Shown here piece after piece: positions 9,694 through 18,289 of a stretch of 64,000 nucleotides of DNA. Origin of the DNA: Prorocentrum cordatum (lineage: Eukaryota; Sar; Dinophyceae; Prorocentrales; Prorocentraceae); contig CAUYUJ010001714.1 in the NCBI GenBank assembly GCA_963575745.1, positions 209,253-273,252 of the forward strand, read 5' to 3'. Made by a program: the position numbers and the translations under genes. Position 1 is the stretch's first letter; each line of letters opens with the position of its first letter. Under the pieces are notes generated by a model. The model did not search any database. It was not told the DNA's origin and worked only from the letters and a program-made list of their open reading frames with translations.

Positions 9694-11606
9694 TTAGAGC
9701 GACATCTTGCCTTTATCGTCGAAGCCACTCCTCGTCTTCTTCGACGGCGGTTGCCCCGAAGCCTTGCCCTTTGCCCTTTTGTCCGCATCCGTCCTCCACG
9801 TCTCCTCGACCGCCTTCTTGTTCTGTGCGGCGTTGGGCCTCGCCTCCCAAAGGAGTTCTTCTCCTGGCCTGATGTCCGTAGTATTCACCAGCACGGGCAG
9901 CTTCACGGCGACCACTAGCCCGCATGGTCCTGGAACACACACGGCCAGCTCTTTATCCTGGAGCTCCATGTTGATACGCGCAACTGCGCTTCCAATGCGC
10001 TCGTTCCTCTGGTGGAGCTCTTGCTGCGTGACTCTGTTGACGGCCCAGAAGAGGTGCATTGTCTCCTGAGCATCCCAGTTCCACGTTCTCAACCGAACAT
10101 CGCGGTCTGCCACCTCGGCGGGCGTCTTGCCCGCAGGGGGCTTGAACTCTGGCAGCAGGTAGAAGGTCTTGGTTGATGGCGCATCTGGTCCTCCTTTGAC
10201 CCAGACCTGCACTGGCACCCTCTCGGGGCGCGCGCTCGTGGACAGCAGCTTGGACGCCGTTGGGGCGCATGGCCACAACTCGATGGAGTGCGCCTCGCGT
10301 GCGGCGGTTGGATGGACGGTGCGCTTGCCCGCGTCGGCGTCTTGGAGCACGTCCACCTTCGCTTCCGCAACTGCGGACTTGTGGCGCGCCCAAAGACACA
10401 ACAAGACTGCGCCTGCAAGAGCAGGCTCCTGTCCTAACTCCTGGGCTGCCGCTGAACACTTCCATTCGTCGATTGGCAATGGGAAGGATCCGAGGCTCGT
10501 GGCCGTAGCGCCCCTGCAGTCCTGTTGGTTCGTGGGTAGGTGCGCATTGGGATCAAAAGAAATGACCCTCGGCTTCAACTCGCCCTCCCTGGAGGCCGCT
10601 GCCTTTCCCGCAACTGCGGGCTTGTCGGCGTCCGTGGGCGGCAACGCGTTGACATCAGACCAAACGGGCTTTTCGTTTCCGACAGGCAGCTCTTCCACGG
10701 CCTTCGCGAGCTTTTCCGCGTGGGTCTTCGGCTGCAGCAGCTCCGTCGCATCCCTGCAGGCGCGGACGAGCGCATGTCGAAATTCGATGACACTTCGCGC
10801 CTTCGGCGAGGTGCCCTTCAGGTACTGCACGTAGCTGTCCGCGGTCAGTATGCCGACATTCGCCTTGAGCTCCAAAGCCCTGTCCTTTTCCATGCCCTGG
10901 AGGGCGGGGCTCAGCGTGTGATAGTACATGCGGAGAACGGCGTTCATGTCCTGCAAGAAGTCCAGCGTCTCACTCTTCGTCCAGGCTGCCTCTGGATCAG
11001 GGCACCACACGGCGGCGGTCACCCCGCGCATTTTTTCGGAGGCGCGTTCCGGTAGCATCGCATGAGAATCGCAATTTTGGCCCACGGAACGCGGTCGGGA
11101 CGCGCGGCAGCGATCCCAAAGGCACCGAGCCGAAGGGCCCTTCTCTTCGAGTTCACGTACACCTCGCAGAACTGGAGCAGTAGGTGGATGAACTGCGCTT
11201 TCGCGCCCCCGAGCCCAACGACAAACGAGAACAATTCAATGAAGTCGGGGTCCTGAACGACACGATCGAGTTCGAGCATGACTGACGTCCTCACATCTTC
11301 GAAGGCCACCTGGTCCGCGACTGCGGCGTCGAGCGCTGCGTCAACAGCCTTGCACAGGACGCTGAGCGCTGTAACCTCAGTCGTTCGCATCGCAAAGTCC
11401 GCCCCCGCATTGAGCGACTGGCTGATGAGGGAAGCGCCAGTGGGCTCCTCGACCATGATTCTCCAGCTGAGCACTTCCATGAGCATACCCTCCTGCGTGA
11501 GCTTCTTGGCCACAGCGTCGTATTCCGCCACTGCGGCCATATTGATGTTGCCATCCTCATCAAGCACGCGCTGCAGCCTGGCGCGCTCTTCCTCCGTTAA
11601 CTCCAT
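9694..11606 (-). pseudogene. long unrecognised protein, one frameshift (about 630 residues)
   Basis: The start is the Met at 11606 (MELTEEERARLQRVLDEDGN). The first frame is rich in helices and contains NAGADFAMRTTEVTALSVLC. Near 11040-11085 the reading shifts frame, because the N-terminal residues of the second frame are the same DNA as the end of the first. The second frame continues with VWCPDPEAAWTKSETLDFLQ and ends at 9694 in a Lys-rich tail. Close to the end, VNTTDIRPGEELLWEA resembles the C-terminal I-x-x-G-E-E-L motif of SET-domain methyltransferases, but no SET core (NHxC) is seen, so this is only a weak likeness. Palindromes at 10365, 10608, 11315 and 11528 all read AVA in frame. 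No firm function is assigned. Confidence 0.55.
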
Positions 11607-11703
11607 GCCCGCGGGGATGGGCCGCCGGGCCCCTGCAACGATTGCCCGCAACACGAGGCACAAGTGGGAATGCGACAACGTGCCATACGCTATGTCTGAC
11701 CCG

Positions 11704-12207
11704 CTACTGCGGTCGAAGCACGCAGCGAGGTGCCCTACTCGTGTGTCTCGAAAGCAAAATCTTTTTTTTCTTCTCCACCAGCTCTCGAGTCGGAAACATC
11801 TGGACGCATGCGCCCTCGTGGTCGGCTTCCGCTTGCGAAAATCCAGACACGGTGATTTCCACAGCGAGCTCCCGAACCCTTTCCTGCTGAGGGTAGTGGC
11901 CGCCCCGGTTGTTCAGGTGCGGGGCCAGCAAGACCACGGGGATGCGCACCTTCTTGCTCCCGTCCCTGAATTTCGCCCTAATCGCGGTGGCCGTCTGAAA
12001 AATCCCCCGCGATCCGTCCGCCACTGCGGCTCCCACCTTTTCGTTTCGCTCGCCTTTCCCGAGGCTGTCACTCAATGCACCGAGCCGAGCCCACGGCCGA
12101 CACTTCCGCAACTGCGGAAAACGGCCCCAAGTGCGTCGCCTGTGGCACTGGCTGAGGGCGAGGGGCCCAAAGACTTCCTGAGCCCAAAATTCTGCGGCAT
12201 GTTTCAA
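11704..12207 (-). CDS. unrecognised ORF with LAPHLNNRGGHYP motif
   Basis: The protein-like part runs from about 12100 to 11800: GSKKVRIPVVLLAPHLNNRG, then GHYPQQERVRELAVEITVSG and a GFSQAEADHEGAC segment. I recall similar NNRGG-x-YP segments in predicted dinoflagellate proteins but cannot check this here. The residues before GKGERNEK and after QMFPTRE look like translated flanks, so this is probably one exon of a larger gene. A near-palindrome at 12019 reads GAAVADG in frame. Function is unknown. Confidence 0.4.
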   Translation of the reverse strand: MKHAAEFWAQEVFGPLALSQCHRRRTWGRFPQLRKCRPWARLGALSDSLGKGERNEKVGAAVADGSRGIFQTATAIRAKFRDGSKKVRIPVVLLAPHLNNRGGHYPQQERVRELAVEITVSGFSQAEADHEGACVQMFPTRELVEKKKKILLSRHTSRAPRCVLRPQ

Positions 12208-12227
12208 AGTCTGGTCTGGTCAGGGTC

Positions 12228-12340
12228 TGGTCTGGGTCTGGTGGTGGTGGTGATGACGATGATGATGATGGTGGTGGTGGTGGTGATGATGTTGATGATG
12301 GAGATGCTGGTGATGGTGATGATGATGATGCTGATGCTCG
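12228..12340 (+). repeat. (GTG/GAT)n microsatellite
   Basis: Mixed GTG and GAT triplets run continuously. On the minus strand they would translate as poly-His, which is not taken as a gene. Confidence 0.9.
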
Positions 12341-12400
12341 GTCGGAGGTGAGTCGCTCGGGCCCCTCAGCCTGAGGGGCCCGAACGACTCACCTCCGACC
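12340..12400. repeat. 30-bp hairpin with one mismatch and 1-nt loop
   Basis: The left arm starts GGTCGGAGGTGAGTCGCTCG and ends CCCCTCAG at 12369. After one C, the right arm (12371-12400) is its complement at 29 of 30 positions. It sits directly at the end of the GTG/GAT microsatellite. Confidence 0.95.
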
Positions 12401-12439
12401 ACTTCGGAGACCAAACGATTCACCTCAGACCTCAGCAAC

Positions 12440-12665
12440 AGCAATGGGCCAGACATACTAGGACTACTACTACTAGTTCTTCGACTTTTACTACGACTAC
12501 TACGACGACTACAACTACTAGGACTACACCTACAACTGCCACTACCACTACCACCACCAGTACCACGACCACTACCAGCACATACCAATGACACTCCTAC
12601 CACGACCATGCCACTACCACTACCACTACCACCACCAGTACCACGACCACTACCAGTACATAGTT
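12440..12665 (+). repeat. (ACT)n/(CCA)n degenerate microsatellite
   Basis: Tracts of CTACTACT, ACGACTACT and CCACTACCACTACCACC alternate. The phrase ACCACCACCAGTACCACGAC occurs twice (about 12553 and 12629), so there is a local duplication of about 76 bp. Confidence 0.85.
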
Positions 12666-12669
12666 ACCC

Positions 12670-12994
12670 TAATTACCACCGCCGCCCCCCTCCCTGCGCG
12701 CGCCTTTTGCTCTCATGGGCACCCCGCGCCCGAGGAAGGGCACGCATCCTTTCTCCCTGCGCAAGGTCGCGCCGCAACTGCGGGCCCTTCGCCAACGTCA
12801 GCCGCAACTGCGGTCTTTCCCACGCCGACACATGCACTCCAGCAGCCAGCAAGCCTCTGACACCGCAACTGCGGGCCCTCCGAGCACATCGCTCCGCAAC
12901 TGCGGCCATGCGCGCCGAGTCCGCCACGGGCGTGCGCGTGCAAAAAAGAAATACGGCGCAAGAAAGAAACGCCCGCAACTGCGGGTCCGCTTAC
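12670..12994 (-). other. probable start of an intron carrying five palindromes
   Basis: On the minus strand the upstream frame ends at a good donor, GAG|GTAAGC (first intron base 12994). The next 320 bp have no protein-like frame but carry exact palindromes at 12772, 12802, 12863, 12894 and 12973. If it is an intron, the palindromes are not restricted to coding sequence. The acceptor was not identified. Confidence 0.45.
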
Positions 12995-14530
12995 CTCCGC
13001 GGTTTCTCCTGGTAGTGCTTCCCTTTCTGGCCGCTTCGCCCGTGCCCTAGGAAGATAATGTCCTGGTGGACGCCTTCCCGCCAGTGGCCCTGGAAAGTCT
13101 TGGGGTAGAGCAGCTTCTGAACGACCTTGCCGACGAGGGGCAGCGGTTGGAGGCCGAGGCGTCGCGGCATTCCGCTACTGCGGTCACTGTCACCCCGCCA
13201 CTTGGGCGCGCACTCAGGTACGACCCAGCGCCGTGCGATGAGAGACTCGGTAGTGCGAAGCATCCAGTAGGGGAGCCAGAGAGGCCCATGATCCGCGCGC
13301 TGCCCTGCGCTGTCGGCACGGTCGTCTGCAGTGCGCACGTCGCTCGGGCCAATGGGGGCCACGTAGTTGGGATGCACGACGCGTGTGCCAGATTTGATGC
13401 CTCCGAACAGGGCGGGCCACGCGCGGAACGGAACTCCGATCGGGCACGTGTAGCTCGCACCGCAACTGCGGCAGAAGTCAGAGAACTGCTCTGGCGGGAC
13501 GTCGAAGAGGCCGCACAGGAAACGAACATCTAAACATGGATGGTTTCGACGGCTTCCATCACGACAGACTCCTCCCAACGTGTTTGTTCTGCTTGCGTGA
13601 TTTTCTGTTGAAGAGGATGGGGAACCGCGTGCCTGGTCATTACGGCGAAACCGAGCACCGCGGCAGGATCCCTCTCGTTGCCCTTCAGGCGAGACCGCAC
13701 GATCGTGAGGGCGTGGGTGGCCCCAACGACTGACACCGCAACTGCGGCCTCTGCGACAAAGTGCGGGCGCCACACAACGAGGCCAGTCTTGTCGAAGAGC
13801 TCCGCCATCATCCAGTAAGGCCCGCCGCTGCTGGTGGGCGCGTTCTTCACCGTGATGGCGTCCACGACGGCGCCGTGGAAAGTCTCATGAAGGGGCGCGG
13901 GGTGCGCTGACTGCGGTCCTCCCGAGGCCGAAGCACCCCGATGTTCCACGCGACGATGAAGATCCCCGATTTTTGGCCATCGACAGCGGCGAAGACGTCT
14001 TGCTTGGTGGCCGCGGCAGTGATGGCCAGCACGTTCACAGCCATGGCGAGGGTGGGCGGCACGGGGAGGCCGCCCTGTCCTGGTGAGCCCCTGGTTCCAC
14101 GCGGGCGCCGCCCCCATGTACCTGATGCCCTGGGTCCGCTGCTTCTCGCGCGGTGGCTCCTCGGAGCCCCGCAACTGCGGTTCCGCGCTGCCCCGCGACT
14201 GCGGTTCCGAGGGAAGCTGCAGGGGAGGCGATGCATGGGGGCGCCACAGGACGAGGCCTCTTCTGCGCGAACCGAGCCTTCTCGCACATGGCGCGGTCTC
14301 AGAGGCGCGCGAGCCAATTTTTTCTAGCACCAGGCCGCGCTTGAACGCCCGACGCGAATGCATTCGAAGTTGCCCGCCAGCCGCCCGATCAATACGCCGG
14401 ACAGCTGACGCAGACGACGTGGCCCGCGCATCACTGCGCCGAACAGGCGTGGCCGGCTCAGCGCCGAACCCTCCGACGAGCAACGCCGGCAGCACGTGCT
14501 TGCAATGAAAGTCTCGCGCATGGGCGCCCT
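12995..14530 (-). pseudogene. unrecognised gene with several frameshifts and an internal repeat
   Basis: Protein-like pieces in changing frames are, in order: LAMAVNVLAITAAATKQDVF with SGIFIVAWNIGVLRP (about 14045-13930); VVDAITVKNAPTSSGGPYWM with DKTGLVVWRPHFVAEA and LTIVRSRLKGNERDP (about 13870-13540); then DVRFLCGLFDVPPEQFSDFC with GIKSGTRVVHPNYVAPIGPS (about 13530-12995). The shift near 13535 joins VETIH to a new frame in a short A/T run. The phrase LV(L/V)WRPH occurs twice, at about 14240 and 13765, which shows an internal duplication. A splice donor closes the last piece at 12995. Palindromes are at 13173, 13460, 13736, 14169 and 14193. A DinoSL relic lies about 250 bp upstream. No domain is recognised. 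Confidence 0.45.
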
Positions 14531-14777
14531 CGCCCTCGCACTCGGGTTTACCGGGCGCCGGGCCGATGGCCCGACAGGGCCCGCCAGCCCCTGAGCCAAG
14601 AGTTCGCCTTACCGGCGCCCTAGTCCGGCGCCACCCCCCGCCAGTTTAGCGCGAACGTTGCGCGCGCGCGTCGCCGACGCCCGAAACCAAGCGACGCCGA
14701 CATAGCGCGGCGCACTCTTCGAAGCCAACCTTCAAGGAAGTCTTTTCCGCAAGAGCGCATGTAGCCACCCGCTAGGG

Positions 14778-14798
14778 TTTGAACCAAAATGGCAACTG
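14778..14798 (-). other. degenerate dinoflagellate spliced-leader relic
   Basis: The minus strand reads CAGTTGCCATTTTGGTTCAA followed by A. Compared with the known 21-nt DinoSL (5' CCGTAGCCATTTTGG, then CTCAAG) it matches at 17 of 21 positions. It faces the broken minus-strand gene below it. Such relics are known to mark genes that returned to the genome by reverse transcription of trans-spliced mRNA. Confidence 0.6.
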
Positions 14799-14799
14799 G

Positions 14800-15524
14800 G
14801 GGGGCGAGGGGCCGCACGAGAGGGGCGAGGCAGGATCAGGGGCAGGGGGCGAGGGGGCGAGCGTCGGGGCGCAGTGGGGCGGCGAAGCGACGGCGGGAGG
14901 GAGAGGGCGGCGGAAGAAGGGGCAACGGCGCGGGACGAGGCGGGGAAGCGGGTGCGCGGGAAGGTCAGAGGGGCGGGGGGGGGGAAAGGGAAGGGGGGAC
15001 AAAGGGTGGAGGGCATGGCAAGGGAAGCATGCTGGAGAACAGATCATCCCCTGTCGAACGCGCGGTGGAATCGCGAAAGCGGCCTCTACCAGGAGAGCGA
15101 CCGCACGCGCGGCCATTTTATACAGATCGCCGAATCCCGGGTGCGAACGCACCGTGCTGCAGCTCTGAGTCGCGGTCATCGCGCCGTCTACCTCTGACCT
15201 GTCTCCCGTCCATCTCCCCTCGCCCCGCCTGGATCAGACGCCGCCCTGGGTGGGCGCCTGGATCAGACGCCGTCCTGGGTGGGCGATGTATTCAGAGGTG
15301 TATACTCATGGGTGTATCCAGGGGTTCAATGGCTGGGCGCTTCCCGGGGCCCCGACTGGCTCCCGTTTCCGGATGCTTGCGCCGCCGCGGCACCCGCCCC
15401 CCATCCCCTGGCGCTCCGCGCGCGCAGCAGAGTCTCCCCCGACACCGCCGCCGCCCCGCGCTCTCAAGGGAGAGCCCAAGAGAGAAGCCACTGAACAAGC
15501 AGTGGCGCACCGAACCCAAGGCAC
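14800..15524. other. gene-free G-rich stretch with a short duplication
   Basis: Positions 14800-15020 are strongly purine-biased (GGGGCGAGG and GGGGGG runs). At about 15227-15283 a unit of about 28 bp, beginning TGGATCAGACGCCG and ending TGGGTGGGCG, occurs twice in tandem. Nothing else could be supported up to the next gene. Confidence 0.6.
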
Positions 15525-16236
15525 TCAATTCGTAAAATATTTGCCCGTGGCGGACTTCTTGGCGGCCTTCTTCTCCCGCGACGCCTCGGTCGTTCCCTTC
15601 TTGGTGGCCTTCGCGTGCTTCGGGGCGGCCTCCGCAGCAGAGACGCCCTTCCCCATGCAGTCGCCGATCATCTTTGTAGACGAATTCTTCTCTTCAGCGG
15701 ACAAAAGCCATTCGAAACGCTTGAACTCCATGAGCGCGCCCACCTCGACAGCGGCGCCGTTCTTGATCAGGGCTTTCGCCTCTGCCAACTTCGCCTTCAG
15801 GGCGGGCGCCCCGAAGAGCTTCGGGCCCGCGGCATCGCTGCCACCGGCGGCGGGGGCGTGATCGATGAAGTTTGCGCAGAGGTTCTTGCGCTTGGTCGCA
15901 TGCGCGGACGGCTTCGGCCACGGCGGCATGCGCTTCCTGGTCAAGGCAAACAGCACGTTGTAAAGATCATTGATGTGACCCTGGTGCGTTGGCCCGACGA
16001 ACTCGCACAGCTTCGAACCCTTGATTGATGGCGGCCACGAGCCTCAAGGACTCCTCCTTTTTCTTTGGGTCCGACGGGGTGGGCAGGGCGGCCTCGCCCT
16101 GCTCCAAAATCTTCTCCTCGGCGGGCTCACCCACGAAGCTGTTCCACACGGCCAACTCGACAATCCACGCCGGGTCATTCTTGAACAGCAGCTTCTCGTT
16201 AGTCGTCAAGACCTTCTTGATCGCCACCCCGGTAAC
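15525..16236 (-). CDS. exon 2 of the SL-relic gene (Lys-rich C-terminal part), one frameshift
   Basis: After an acceptor ending GGCAG| the exon reads VTGVAIKKVLTTNEKLLFKN and continues DPAWIVELAVWNSFVGEPAE. Near 16010 a one-base shift is needed to pass to GSKLCEFVGPTHQGHINDLY and LTRKRMPPWPKPSAHATKRK. The C-terminus is rich in Lys and Ala (KKGTTEASREKKAAKKSATG), as in many basic nuclear proteins, and stops at 15525. Joining to exon 1 keeps the frame. No domain is recognised. No 12-bp palindromes occur in this gene, unlike those below 14.2 kb. Confidence 0.55.
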
Positions 16237-16867
16237 CTGCCGGGGCGGAAGGGGGGCGTGGTGGACAGGTGGAGCGAGAGGCCAGGGGATTCAGACTCGG
16301 CTGGCCCTTGGCTCGCAGCCTGGGCATAGACGGACGAGAGATGGTAGGGGGCGCGCAGGACGAATCGGCGCCCCCCGCAGAAGCGGGACCATCAGCCCGG
16401 ACGAGGGGCCCGAGGGCCCCGCGGCACAGGGCGGGGAATTGTCAGCTTACCAATGGAAGCTTTCGGGAAGCACCTGAAAAAGCCGCCCCCGCCAGCCGCT
16501 CGGAGACCCCCCACGCGATGCCCACGGGCGCAGAAATGCTCGGCTATCTGCCGAGGGCCCCGCCCGCAAAGCTGGCCGAGAAGAACCCGAGCATCAAGCG
16601 CGTGACAGCATCAAGGTCCTCGCGGACCCACTATTCGAGCGCGCTGGGACACCCGCAAGATCACCTTGCGAAAATTGCACAGCGTCGCGTTTGGCCTCGG
16701 CTTCATATGATGCGCATGACCCCCGCCGAGCCCCTCGCGTCATTGGCATTTCTGGGAGCCGGCGCCAGGGCGATCGCGAATCGAGGAACTTCCCCTCCAC
16801 CCCCCCCCATCTCCCCAGTGCCCAGGCGGGCGGGCGCAAGCGCCCGCCCATTTCGACCCCGGGCCAC
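16237..16867 (-). other. predicted phase-0 intron of 631 bp flanked by CAGGT direct repeats
   Basis: On the minus strand exon 1 ends GGCCAG and the intron starts GTGGCC (16867). It ends CCCCGGCAG (16237) and exon 2 starts GTTACC. The joined codons read GGQ|VTGVAIKK with no frame break. The sequence CAGGT is present at both splice sites, a direct repeat typical of inserted introns. Just inside the donor, at about 16828-16849, is a perfect hairpin GGGCGGGCGC-TT-GCGCCCGCCC. Confidence 0.55.
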
Positions 16868-18190
16868 CTGGCCGCCCTTGATTTGAGTTTTCAGCATATC
16901 CTCGGCCATCATCCTTGCCTTTCTCGGTTTCACCACCAACGCCGCCACCGTGGTCGGAGCCGTCTGTCCCTCCGAGGGCGTCGGCGGCGGCCCCGCCAGC
17001 TCCGCCTCGCACCACAGGGGAACGAGCAGACCGTTGTCGACCGCCCTGCTCTTCACCAACGCGCCAGACCTGGCCGCGAACTCCTGATCGAACGAGATGA
17101 CCTTGCCAACGCACTGCCTGCGCCTGCACACGAGCTTGACCACCCGGGGGGCGCCCTTCTCCGAGAAGTTCTTCCCGCACGCTTTGGCCTTCGTGATGAA
17201 GCAGTTCTTCGACTGGCTCAAGCTCTCGACGGTGATCACGGGCAGCTGATCAAGCTTAGTGATCTCCTTGTCGATCTCGGCGCTGAAATTCGACTCCAAG
17301 ACGCTGCTGAGCTTCATGTGAAACATCCTTGAAACAGTAGTCGTGGCACAAACCACGTGGAGCTGGCCCTGGACGGCTGGCCAATTGGCAGCGTGGATGC
17401 AATCGTGCAGCGTTTGCTTGGGAAGGACAATGTCAAGGTACTCCTCGTGAACGAGAAGCCAAGTCTTCAAGGTTACGCCCGTGCCTTTCATGATCTGCCA
17501 GTTCTTGTCCAAGGCCTTGTCAACGATGTCGGTCATTTCCTGCCAAAGATCTGGATACTTGGTGGGCAACTCCGTCATGTACGCCCACATGCACAGCGAG
17601 ATCAAGAAAACGGATGTGGTCTGGTTGGTGCACGGCTCAACCTCCAAACATGCGCACAAAATGCCGACCGTGTTTTTCTGGTTGAAGACCTCGCCGGAAT
17701 TGAACATCTCAAGCATCGGGTCGCAATCTGGCCTCGCACCCGTTAGAGCCTCCACTGCTTGGTGCACTCGGGGATCCTGGGCCTCGCTTTCACTTGTGAC
17801 TCGGAGCCGGTTGGTGGGATCGCCGGAGTCGCCGCACAGGCGACGAGCATCGATATAGAAGTTCTTGCCCACTGGGATTTTGCACTTACCGTCCTCCTTG
17901 CACTTCGCGTTCGCCACATGGTCCCACAGCGAAACGCCGTTGCGCATGAGCGTCTTGGCCGAGGCCAAGTCCCAACCCTTGAAGTTGTCTTCGATCGCCT
18001 TGTCAACACTCACCTCGAACGTCCTGGCACGCTTGGCCGCTGCCGACAACTTCGGAGTAACCGTCTGCGCCTCTTCCCGCTCCAGCAAGGACAATCCACC
18101 ATCGCTGGAAGAGCATTTCTGCTTCTTCGCCAAAGGCTCTGGCGTCTTGGCCTCCTCGGCGGGCGAATCCTGCGCCCTCTTCGGAGCCAT
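16868..18190 (-). CDS. exon 1 of an unrecognised gene behind a spliced-leader relic
   Basis: The start is the Met at 18190 (MAPKRAQDSPAEEAKTPEPL), 57 nt after the SL relic. An upstream in-frame Met inside the relic itself is not likely to be used. The first 60 residues are Lys/Glu-rich and contain a basic AKKQK cluster. The rest (about residues 75-440) is well-mixed protein with many Cys, for example WDLASAKTLMRNGVSLWDHV, GKNFYIDARRLCGDSGDP and FLISLCMWAYMTELPTKYPD. The frame is continuous for 441 residues, in contrast to its frameshifted neighbours. The bases after GGQ (to 16703) are read here as intron. No family is recognised. A nuclear role is possible from the N-terminus, but this is inference. 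Confidence 0.6.
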
Positions 18191-18247
18191 CCCCGCCTTG
18201 CGGAAGCGACAGCACCAGGCCACTAGCAAAACCTGCCAAGCAGAGTC

Positions 18248-18268
18248 ATTGGGCCAAAATGGCTGCAT
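18248..18268 (-). other. degenerate dinoflagellate spliced-leader relic
   Basis: The minus strand reads ATGCAGCCATTTTGGCCCAA followed by T. It matches the DinoSL at 16 of 21 positions, with the GCCATTTTGGC core intact. It lies 57 nt before the Met of the gene below it, where a relic left by a retroposed trans-spliced mRNA should lie. Confidence 0.75.
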
Positions 18269-18289
18269 TGAGTACGGGGTGAGGAGCGA

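Larger units (their letters stand above)
1071..14205 (-). repeat. dispersed 12-bp palindrome family CCGCAGTNGCGG (span of all copies)
   Basis: On the plus strand I count about 36 exact CCGCAACTGCGG copies. Examples start at 1071, 1107, 1286, 1442, 1538, 1826, 2587, 2914, 3022, 3049, 3467, 3825, 3945, 4657, 5085, 5429, 6180, 6454, 7013, 7148, 7349, 8022, 8039, 8769, 9069, 10365, 10608, 12106, 12772, 12802, 12863, 12894, 12973, 13460, 13736 and 14169. At least 15 near copies vary mainly at one base (2131, 2487, 4463, 5557, 8378, 9512, 11315, 11528, 11704, 12019, 13173, 14193). The central dinucleotide is always AC on the plus strand, so the coding (minus) strand always reads CCGCAGTNGCGG. None is seen beyond 14.2 kb. 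Most copies read in frame as Ala-Val-Ala, and some as Ser-Cys-Gly or Pro-Gln-Leu-Arg. Confidence 0.9.

Noticed and set aside
10000-10100. SET-domain methyltransferase call from the I-x-x-G-E-E-L motif near the end of the 9.7-11.6 kb gene.
   Set aside because: Neither the NHxC motif nor the rest of a SET fold can be seen, so only a weak likeness is recorded.
11067-11086. GCAATTTTGGCCCACGG on the plus strand, another leader-like string.
   Set aside because: It is antisense to a coding frame, with changes in the core, and nothing on the plus strand depends on it.
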